From NCBI RefSeq assembly GCF_043641665.1, contig NC_092183.1:14656501-14720500 (forward strand): a stretch of DNA of 64,000 nucleotides, read 5' to 3'. This document shows, piece by piece, positions 40,501 to 64,000 of this stretch. Origin of the DNA: Enoplosus armatus. Its lineage: Eukaryota; Chordata; Actinopteri; Centrarchiformes; Enoplosidae. The notes under the pieces were generated by a model. That model did not search any database. It was not told where the DNA came from and saw only the letters and a list, made by a program, of their open reading frames with translations. Position 1 is the first letter of the stretch; the number at the start of each line of letters is the position of its first letter. A program made the translations under genes and the position numbers.

Positions 40501-43480
40501 TCTGTCTGCCTTTATATGTCTGATTAACATCGAGAAGTTCCAACTCATTATCAGCTTTAATTTGAGGTTATTTTTAGTCTTGTGGGATTACTTGGAAGTG
40601 ACCGACAGCCTTCTACTGTGATTTCAACAGATGACTATATTGTTATTTCTACATAACAGTCAGTGACAATAATTACTGATATATTAGTTCACTGGAGTCT
40701 ACAAGTCTTTCCTCACTCTAACAATCAATAATGCGGCGTCCATGAGCAGTGAAATGTGCCACTTTACTAATCACATTGTAATCACATAGAAAAAAACAGC
40801 TAAATCAGTTGGCAGGTTTGGTTTTAGAATCACAAGCTCCATTTTTATGTTACAAAAGTGGATCATCTCATCTTGTTTATTGTCAGATTACAGATTCTTG
40901 CCAGATTAAAATGGGAAGTTAAGTTATTAAATGCAAAAGTAGTAAAACTTTACTGACGTGGTAATTCTATTGTTTGACATACTTTATAATATAAATACCA
41001 TCAGTATTATACCACACAGAATACATTTGGAACACGGTTTACATTTAGACAACAAAGGCAAAGCAACTCTTCCATGTTTCGCACGACACAATTAGAATAA
41101 ATATTACAATAACTTCAGATACTTTTACGTACCATGATCATCAGCTGGCTCATACTTTGTTCATTCCAAAGTCTCGTTGCAATTGTAACACAAGCCACTC
41201 CATAGAAACTCTGTCCCATCTTGAGAAACACCTGCGTAGTGAAGTCTGCAGTTGGAGTGCAATTCTGTCTGAGCGGATATGAACTTTAAACTTAACTTCT
41301 GTATTGTACTGATCCCTCAGGAAACACAGATTGCACTCTGTTATTGAGAGAGTTTCTGATAACCTTTTCCAGCTCGGTGTCATGCACACTCCACTTTCTG
41401 ATCTTTCTCCAGGACATGAGGCATAACAGGGCAGAGTTTCATTTAACAAACAAGGAGTATCTATTCATAAACAGAGTATAACTTGTGATATAACATGTTA
41501 GTTTATTACTGCACTGCTTTATAAGGACAAAGTCATTCTGGTCTGTTTTACACTTCCCTCACGGGAAGGTGCACACTGTCTGAGTGTTTTTTTAATTTCC
41601 TCAGATGTATGTGTGCCAAGACAAGCTCTGTTCGGTTGCATAACTACAGTTTGGCCACACGAGCAATCCTTCCTGCTCACAAACCCGTCTGCTGGAGTTG
41701 CCACAGCATCTATTCTAAACTGATTGTGCATCTTTTCATTATTTCTGCTGCTGTAACGTAAAGCATGTGATAACTGTCCACGTAATAAACACGGCAGCAA
41801 GAGTATCAAATTACAAAGAACGGTATCCAGCTTTTAATGGCACATACCTTTGGAGATATGGGAACAAGCCGTTTCCCTCCATTGTACAGCCTACTTTACT
41901 GTCCCTCGTGCTTTGGTAGTGAAACTAGATTTTCAAACCCAAGGCCAAAACAAAGAGATCTGTACAAATGCTTCCTCTCAGGCGCTGCCTCCCTCTTCTC
42001 CTCCCACATCTGCAGCAAAATAATCTACGGATCCCCAGATCACAGGCTGTTCCTTACAAATATGCACAGAGGCAAGGCCAACACCAGGACAAGAGTGTTC
42101 CTTCTACCTCATTTATAAAAGAAAACAACTAGTGTCCAGGCAAAACATGCAGACAAAGTTTTTGGACATGAAAAGAAAAATCATGTGCACACATACAAAT
42201 AGATTTATTTTCCATTAAACCTTCTTCTGCTGCAAAACTATTCCTCTGAACTGCAGGAAGTTGCTTCTAAAGTTGAGATTTAGGAGAGAAAAATCTCTTA
42301 CCTTTCTCCCCTTCATGATGCTTCCCACAAGTCCCGCTCGAACACATAGCTTTATGCATTCGGATAAGTCAATCCAACTACGTGTGTCAAGTTGAACATG
42401 AAGCTGTGTGCACCAAACAACCCCTCTGACCCACGATCATATCATATACCATCGCTGGGTATAAAAATAACTCATCACTATGCAGGCAACGAAAAAACAA
42501 AAGTTAAAAATAAAAATTTGTGGAGGATTTTAAAGTGTTTTTGTTTGCTGCTGTTGTGACCTAGAGTCACGCCACAGTTTTCAAAGTCACTGGCTCTTGT
42601 TCCAATAATAGAGCCGGGTGTTTGGCATGCGACAATAACACAGGTCGACTCCTTGCAGTCAGGTGATAACGGGCAGCGTGTGGAGGCAGGGCGAGCATAA
42701 CGACACGTCACCAACGTGCCCACGTTTGACCCACAAACGTTTTGAGCAAACTCATCCTCAGCCAGACCTAGAAAACAACCCAGCTCATAGGAATCCATCT
42801 GACTAATATTTGGCATGAGTGAGATGCTTCCATGCTCATGTCAGAGTTACAACTTCCAAACAAGGCTCTTCACCTGTGTGTCGTCACATGATGGAGCGAT
42901 GAAAACATGCCTGACCCCAGACAGCTGACATTAACATCACTTAAAAGTTAACAAGGTCTTACTTGATGCCTGAGGAGCTGGACTGTGGCACAGCAGAGGA
43001 CGCCTGCTGAGGAGAAGATCTGTGGGTGGAGGTCGGTGGCTGAGATGCGCCGCTTGGAGGTTTGGTGACCAGAGGTTCCTCGTCTGAAGAGTTATCCTCC
43101 GAGGCTCCGAGAATGAACTTGAGGCGCTCCCTCGCCTCGGACCCTGAGCTGAGCATTGGCACTTTGGTTTTGGAAGGTTTCTGGGTGGACGGCTTTTCTG
43201 GTTTTACCTCAGAGGACGCCTCAGTGTCCACTGTTTTGACTTCAAGACCCGCAGAGGCACCGTTATCCTCGTTGTGGGTTGAGGTAGTAGGAACTGTTGA
43301 CAGGGAATGTTCGCCTGGATGAGGGGATTGTGTAGCAGGCATGTTCTCCTCGGCTGCAGGTGGACCACAGCCAGACGGAGATTCCTCTCCTTTCACGGGC
43401 ATCGCTACCGACCTGATATTAATTCTCCACAGCAGCAACAATATCCATAGGATTAATCCCAAAACAGCCAGCAGGAGCAT
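25588..43480 (-). CDS. acacb: Acetyl-CoA carboxylase 2 (beta), mitochondria-associated
   Basis: Biotin enzyme making malonyl-CoA from acetyl-CoA, bicarbonate and ATP; the beta form sits on the outer mitochondrial membrane and restrains CPT1. Fifty-three exons in phase, 2422 aa (human 2458): 43480-42963, 40002-39870, 39759-39621, 39455-39346, 39201-39120, 39021-38923, 38735-38626, 38537-38427, 38322-38113, 38020-37850, 37738-37577, 37481-37318, 37193-37043, 36951-36848, 36749-36668, 36579-36434, 36341-36191, 36094-35960, 35637-35491, 35406-35218, 35096-34996, 34904-34816, 34727-34603, 34515-34402, 34256-34143, 34054-33965, 33876-33758, 33299-33276, 32655-32515, 32404-32305, 32215-32108, 31983-31927, 31642-31601, 31475-31260, 31067-30912, 30671-30468, 30332-30177, 30091-29969, 29883-29614, 29492-29395, 29279-29159, 29074-28964, 28623-28480, 28390-28270, 28177-28081, 27993-27897, 27800-27665, 27586-27409, 27287-27175, 27072-26918, 26811-26641, 26309-26173, 25714-25588. 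Order: anchor, AMPK site, biotin carboxylase, BCCP, central region, carboxyltransferase. Start chosen by the ACC2-type hydrophobic N-terminus. Confidence 0.97.
26918..29883 (-). other. acacb: acacb carboxyltransferase domain exons
   Basis: Twelve exons code the carboxyltransferase part that moves CO2 from biotin to acetyl-CoA. Seen: [99 protein letters not shown] and [16 protein letters not shown]. All are strongly conserved family blocks; none is broken. Confidence 0.93.
33276..33299 (-). other. acacb: acacb 24-nt microexon
   Basis: A 24-base exon between a TTATTTCAG acceptor and a GTAGAG donor, entering and leaving in phase 2, adds eight residues to give the joined stretch RGSSPTLNR. It lies 458 bases from the upstream exon and 620 from the downstream one. 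ACACA has an alternatively spliced eight-residue exon in the same place (GNIPTLNR), next to regulatory serines; standard human ACACB lacks these residues. Because skipping it keeps the frame, it is probably an alternative exon. Confidence 0.8.
35960..36094 (-). other. acacb: acacb exon with the biotin-attachment lysine
   Basis: The exon opens with VMKMVMTL. The lysine of MKM is codon 884 (bases 36088-36086), the residue that carries biotin in all acetyl-CoA carboxylases. Vertebrate ACC uses VMKM where most biotin proteins have AMKM, and that holds here. Confidence 0.93.
36668..36749 (-). other. acacb: acacb small exon linking BC domain to BCCP region
   Basis: An 82-base exon coding [19 protein letters not shown] and a few more residues. 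It starts in phase 2 after a CTATAG acceptor. The following exon (36579-36434) ends with a GC donor rather than GT. Confidence 0.85.
37318..39759 (-). other. acacb: acacb biotin carboxylase domain exons
   Basis: These ten exons code the ATP-dependent biotin-carboxylating half. Seen: [20 protein letters not shown] at the start, the ATP-grasp glycine loop [13 protein letters not shown] (about residues 409-421), [12 protein letters not shown] with [12 protein letters not shown], and the signature [18 protein letters not shown]. All catalytic blocks known for the family are present and unbroken. Confidence 0.93.
39214..39241. repeat. (TA)n(CA)n compound microsatellite
   Basis: TATATATA followed by about nine CA units, ending some 13 bases before the acceptor side of the acacb exon at 39201-39120. 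Confidence 0.85.
40003..42962 (-). other. acacb intron between anchor exon and AMPK-site exon
   Basis: A 2.96 kb intron, the largest in the gene. I see only short unrelated open frames, none with splice signals that would join the next exon in phase 2, so I found no alternative start exon. Confidence 0.5.
42963..43480 (-). other. acacb: acacb exon coding the ACC2-specific N-terminus and membrane anchor
   Basis: The first 18 residues ([18 protein letters not shown]) are strongly hydrophobic and are followed by arginines, the signal that holds ACC2 at the mitochondrial outer membrane and that ACC1 lacks. The rest of the exon is low-complexity, rich in Ser, Pro, Thr and Glu, including an acidic patch like human SSDED (here SSDEEP). 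The exon ends in phase 2 and splices directly to the exon carrying the AMPK serine. A further 20 bases of 5' UTR precede the ATG up to an acceptor at 43501. Confidence 0.85.
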
Positions 43481-44490
43481 TCACAGGCATCCTCCTGAGA
43501 CTGCAAGAAGAACAAAGTGGACATTATAATTCATACAAGAGACGACAGTAAAAGATTATTATGGGATACATATTTCCCCCCACATAATAATAACTTTTGT
43601 GGTATTAAAATGGAGTATTGATTGATTGATAAACCTAATATATATTATAGTATATTATTACATTACTGAAATCAGTACATTTTGTCAAAATTCTAATTGT
43701 ATTTTTCGTTCATGTTAAGTGTTTATGTAAAAAAAAAATCTGCCAATATATAATAATTAATCAGATTTTTAAAACTCTGAAATATCGATTTCGGCCTCTC
43801 AAATGCAAAAGCATCAGTTGGACTAAAATTAAAGGGACTATTTGCCGCTGGTCAAAAGGAAATGAAGAAAACTTTATGCTATGCAGCATTGCTGTCTGTA
43901 CGCTATTCTAGTCCAAGGACATTTCTCTTGAGGTGGTCAGAGGTCGGAAGCCCTCTCAGGACAGGGGCATGCTGGGTAATTTGAGATAAGACAGGTGTGT
44001 AAGGCTCAACTTCAAAAGACATACGGAAAACAGGCAGAAAGGCTTACTTTCATTCCAGCTCAGCCCTATCACAACAAAGCTACACTGATAACTGTCTTTT
44101 CTATTGAGCAAATCAATTAAAATCATATTGTGAGCAATCATTAAAACGTACAGTCATCTGGACACTCTTCTTGACTTTGAGTCCTATAAATCAACATATG
44201 TATGCAGTTAACTGTGCCAGCAGGGCCTGGCAGGCTACGTTTCCCAGCCAGTGTCCCCGTAGACAGCCCGTCTGTGACAGCTGACATGAGAGCCAAGTGT
44301 AGCTGCTTCTAATGGGCTAAAGGTCAACACTGAGGGAATGAAGGGTGAGGAGGAGGAGGAGGCACAAACATCCACACACACAGCATGAGCACCTGAAGGC
44401 ACCAAAATAAAAACATATATTGATATGTAATCCATGTGAAACAAATATGGCTTCCTCATGTCAAAGTGTGTATTTCTAATTCAAATGCGG

Positions 44491-44511
44491 TATATATATA
44501 TATATATATAT
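44491..44511. repeat. (TA)n microsatellite
   Basis: About ten TA units in the acacb leader intron. At 44766-44806 a second short tandem array is built from ACACATACCA-like units. Confidence 0.9.
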
Positions 44512-45006
44512 GCTGTCCATGTGAAAGAGACATGTGTCACTTTGAATCATCACTTTTCAGAAGAAGCACAATTTTTCCTTTCATGTGTCATATTTTTATA
44601 TATATATTCAATGTTTATTTTAGAAGCCATTCACATTCAAAGTAAGTTATTCCACTTGTGTGATAAAGTGTGTTGACTTTAGCTCCACGCTGACCTCAAC
44701 CGACTGTCAAATGTACACAAAATATCACAGGCTAAATGTGGCTTATCGACTGCAAACTGAACCAAACACATACCAACACATGCAAACACATACCAACACA
44801 TACCAACGTGCTGTTGTTTTCTCACAAAAAAAAGTTAGAAGTTAAAACAAGCAAGTCAATTCTGACAGCAAACTGCCGTTCAATCATCGTCGTTTTATAC
44901 CTAACAGGAAAGTGAACCTGACAGCGAGATCAATCCAAGGTTTGAATGTTTATAGTGAACTTGTAAAAGCGGTATTCAGTTGTTAAAAGATGTAATTTCC
45001 ACTCAC

Positions 45007-45130
45007 CGCTACAGATAACGGACATCAGTGTTCAGTCGTTGCTGTCGCTGCTGCCTACACACCAGGCTAACGAGCTAGCTGACAGCCAGACCACTGACTC
45101 TTTTTCATAACTTCACACAACTCGGAGTTA
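45007..45130 (-). promoter_or_regulatory. acacb: Probable acacb non-coding first exon and promoter
   Basis: The ATG exon begins at an acceptor (43501), so a leader is needed. A consensus donor (GCG|GTGAGT, minus strand) at 45006 ends a plausible non-coding exon; its 5' limit near 45100-45200 is a guess. Upstream, at 45343-45361, lies a GGGGGT repeat. Human ACACB uses more than one promoter; a second leader could lie elsewhere. Confidence 0.4.
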
Positions 45131-46159
45131 TGTTGAATTAAACTACATTCTTCACTGTCTGTTTATCTTCACCGAGACCTCAAACTCCCAGAGTGGACCG
45201 CGCCGCTCTTAATGGTTTTAATTTCAATAGTTTTCATGACAGCAGCAGCAAATGTCAAAGCCACCTACCACCACTACCACCACAGTGTTTCTCTCAGCCC
45301 ACCACCGTCCAGCACCTCCTCCTCGCTGGGATAGTAAACATGTGGGGGTGGGGGTGGGGGTCAAGCTCCTCCCAGGAAGAAGGAAACCCTCCGAAGATCG
45401 TATACAAACAAGATGTGTCAGCCTGTGATTAAAAACGTGGCTAAAAAGCACTAACTAGTCATTTTTACGATCTTTGAAAGTAGGCGGTGCCTGAGACTTC
45501 TGCTGCGTTCATTAAAATGGGATGAATGACCGGTGGTAAAGACTCCCATGGTTGTGCCTTGCGGGCGTTTATGTTACCGCACAATTCAAGACAGCTGTTT
45601 CACTGCGGAGATTATCGATATAGCAGTTCTTAGAATAATTAATTAGGTAATCAGAATTTAACTCTAATTAGCTTGAACAATGGACTTTGCCTGATATGAT
45701 GTACCTTTTCAGACACTTGCATATTATGTGTGCTGCAACTATGCATATTGGGAGTTACCGTAAGTACTAGTTTCTGATAATTCACGTCAGCATCAAGGTT
45801 ATATTTATTATTATCGTATTATATTATAGGTATATTGTCTATACACAGTATCTGTAACCTTCACACTGCCAACTCTGCAATCATAAAGTACTGTCTTGAG
45901 TTGTCTGATGATGTGACGTTCACAAGGTGTAAATCATAATCAAATATAGGAATCATGGATTTTGGCCGATGAATGGCGTCCATATCATTATCTAATGGTT
46001 CATTAATAAAGTATCTCCCAGTCTGTTATCTAGTTACTCATCCTTACTTATTATATAGTGCTCAGTCCAGAATTGTCTGGGACTACTCATTAACGATTCA
46101 TTAATCATCAGATCGTTCCTGATTCGTTCCTCTCTCATTCTTCAGTACCTACTCACATT

Positions 46160-46345
46160 TGTGTACCGTATTGTGAAGTGTTACCAGTTCGTTTACTCTT
46201 TATACTTTGAAGTACATTTTGCTAATAATACTTGTGTACTTTTACTTAAGTACGTTTTTGAATGCAGGACTTTAGGGAAGTATTTTTATATTGTAGTACT
46301 GGCACTTTTACATAAGTAAAGAAGCTGAATACTTATACCACCACT
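46160..46345 (-). repeat. Dispersed repeat with ACTTAAGTAAAA core, copy 3 (inverted)
   Basis: The reverse complement reads TTCAGCTTCTTTACTTATGT and CAAAATGTACTTCAAAGTAT, matching the 5' part of the element at 13515. It lies in the divergent acacb–pole interval, about 330 bases before the pole start. Confidence 0.55.
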
Positions 46346-46439
46346 GGTCCCATGTGGCTTGAACGCAGTATTTACATGTCGTCCTCACAGACGGGAAGCG
46401 GTGCAGGAATTTCTGGTTTGAGTGATACAGCTTTTACAA

Positions 46440-46670
46440 TAAACGATCTTTGTTCTTCCTCCTCTCAGCGCTGCTCTCGCGGCAACTGCAGGAACGCGCC
46501 AAAATAAGAAAACACAAGCCGAGTCAGTGACAGTGACAGACAAAACTGGAGGACAAACCTTAGAAATAACTTTAAAATAGATTTCAAATGCGGCTCTACT
46601 GAGAGACTCATAAAAACTGAGCGGGTTTGGGTTACTTCTCCGTGTTGTAGCCGGCAGACGACGTTAGAAG
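46440..46670 (+). promoter_or_regulatory. pole: pole promoter region with an E2F-type site
   Basis: GCGCCAAAA at 46496-46504 (TTTTGGCGC on the other strand) fits the E2F consensus TTTSSCGC and sits about 170 bases before the pole ATG, in a locally GC-richer stretch. E2F control at G1/S is established for many replication genes. The start of transcription is not determined. Confidence 0.5.
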
Positions 46671-62284
<15,614 letters not shown>

Positions 62285-62540
62285 ATGTGACATCCGCCAC
62301 CGAGCTCCAACTCTCCCTCAGCTGCATCTGTGGCGACTGTTTTTCAATCTGGGAAACACTCGATTTTGAAACTTTCCCAGTTTACGCACTTGTTCATCAA
62401 CCTTGATGGTGTCTGTTTCTATGCTGTTTGATTGTGTGTAATCAGGAAGAGCAATATGTGGACTGTAGATATGTTTGAAGTCTTGATAATAAATTGATGT
62501 ATGTGTGTGTTTCAGATTTTAACTGTTAATAAACATTTGT
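62285..62540 (+). other. pole: pole 3' UTR with two poly(A) signals
   Basis: AATAAA occurs at 62488-62493 and 62528-62533. A short UTR of about 220-270 bases is expected. Confidence 0.75.
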
Positions 62541-64000
62541 TTTAAATGTGAGCCTGAATGTTTTTGCTTCTCAGTTATTTCACTCTGCTGTAGTAAGGAC
62601 TACAGTTCTGCCACAAAGAAGAAGCGTAAACATCCTGAGTGCCATCTACTCTGGGGACCTTCACTAATCAGCAGTCACACATTGGTTGAGCATTTTCCTC
62701 ACATGGCTGCTAATGTGTCCATTGTGGCCTGTGCACAGCTCGACTTGCAGTGAAACGCGGAAGACACGTCTGATGTTACTTTATTGCAAGTTGCATAATC
62801 GTTAACTGGCAAGTTTTTCTTCTGTGTGGAAAATGCGATGATAGTTTAAGTTCTTCTCGTTTTGAGGAATTATTGGACTACTCTGAACCAGTCTTCATCT
62901 GGTGAGTCTTTACATATTAAAGGTCCCATGTAGTAGGAAGTGAGGTTTCCATGTCTTCTTAAAGCAGGTCTGGGTGCTACATAAATACTCTGAAAGTTCA
63001 CGCTCAGTCCACGGAGAAATGCACACAGCCCGTATTCAGAAACGAGCTGTCAGGACTTCCATAAGGTTGTGATGTCATATCATACTCGGCCACGCCCCCA
63101 GCAGGTCATCTGCTCCAGGCACAGCAGGTACAGGGACACACTCATCCACCCACTCAGTCTGTCTGAGTTATTCAACCGCTCTGCTCAGGACTACTCTTCA
63201 AGTTTTTGGAGGTTGTTCAGTTTCAGTGTTTCAGACAGAGGGTGAACTGAGGGGCTGCATGAGGGGCCAGTGTAAGATAAATAAGGACTTTTTTGAGCTG
63301 TGAATCATGAAAAACTACTCTAGTGGAATCCCATGAGAAAAATATAGAGCTGAAATGGGCATGATATGAGACTGGCTGGTTGTGAATTATCTTTTTACTG
63401 TTTATTGAATGTGGAATAATCATTTGGTGGTTCATGATTATTGTGAGCAAGTCTGGATCACAGTGATGCACCTCCATTACTTTAACCTCATTGCCCCACA
63501 GATGACTCACTTTGCCTGCTTATGGGTGTCTCCCAGACAAGTAATCACATTTCAGACTCTGATCTGAGGCACAATTAGATTGGCTCCTTAGAGCTTCTCA
63601 CTGACATGTAGTGCACATTTACAGTACAAATGAAGGAATGAGGGCACTTAGAGGGCCTGTGCCTAAATTCTTTACATTTTCAGTTGTTAGCCTCTCAAAA
63701 CATCTTAAATCACACTACACTTTGTAGTGACATTAATTAGCATAAGCACTACCCTTTAAGACATAACATTTTATTATTTTTTAGCTCTTTACATGTCCTA
63801 AACAGACAATTTGCAAACTGACTGCGACTGTCTGTTCTGCTCCTCCATCCATCATGGCAGATATCGACCCATTAGACTTGAGTCTTTTTTTCACCACTGG
63901 CAGCTGTATTGCTCTCAGGCGTCCAGATGGATTCACACTTCCCCACAATCTTGTTAGAGAAACCATTTTATGGGAAATGTCTGTGTTGTTATTTGATTAC
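62541..64000. other. Intergenic sequence after pole with a probable dispersed repeat
   Basis: From about 62922 (AAAGGTCCCATGTAGTAGG) to about 63370 (ATGGGCATGATATGAG) the sequence has the look of a common teleost non-coding repeat; its two ends are loosely complementary. The rest to the window edge shows no gene. Confidence 0.45.

Noticed and set aside
42478..42816. Possible alternative first exon for acacb (112-codon minus-strand frame)
   Set aside because: No donor giving phase 2 for the exon at 40002-39870, and no ACC-like residues.
25588..43480. ACC1 (acaca) instead of ACC2
   Set aside because: The hydrophobic N-terminal anchor, length and synteny with foxn4 and myo1h fit acacb, although the microexon is ACACA-like.

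Overview
The window is vertebrate nuclear DNA. It holds four intron-rich protein genes with GT–AG splicing, short introns and no operon logic. The dispersed repeats (tRNA-derived SINEs, a hairpin-ended MITE-like element, a decayed L1-type LINE) are of the kind common in percomorph teleosts, so I infer a ray-finned fish, probably a percomorph. I rebuilt every gene exon by exon from splice sites, reading-frame phase and family knowledge.

Layout. (1) 41–6996, minus: class I myosin myo1h, 29 coding exons, about 981 residues visible; the last few tens of residues lie beyond the left edge. (2) 7009–17700: about 10 kb without a recognisable gene, rich in dispersed repeats. (3) 18488–23777, plus: foxn4, complete, 9 coding exons, 515 aa. 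(4) 25588–43480, minus: acacb (acetyl-CoA carboxylase 2), complete, 53 coding exons, 2422 aa, with a hydrophobic N-terminal anchor and an upstream non-coding exon near 45 kb. (5) 46671–62284, plus: pole, the catalytic subunit of DNA polymerase epsilon, complete, 48 coding exons, 2293 aa. (6) 62534–64000: intergenic, with one probable dispersed repeat.

The order myo1h–foxn4–acacb matches human chromosome 12q24.11. pole sits directly behind the acacb promoter, whereas in human POLE is many megabases away and pairs with PXMP2. foxn4 and acacb converge on nearly touching poly(A) signals; acacb and pole diverge from a 1.5 kb interval. The four genes do unrelated jobs: membrane-linked actin motor, retinal/neural progenitor transcription factor, malonyl-CoA synthesis at mitochondria, and leading-strand replication. 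Their proximity is inherited synteny, not a pathway.

I found no evidence of a new biological system. The points most worth checking are a 24-nt in-frame microexon in acacb, two GC–AG introns, the AMPK target site built across an exon junction, the acacb/pole divergent arrangement, and an antisense LINE remnant inside pole.
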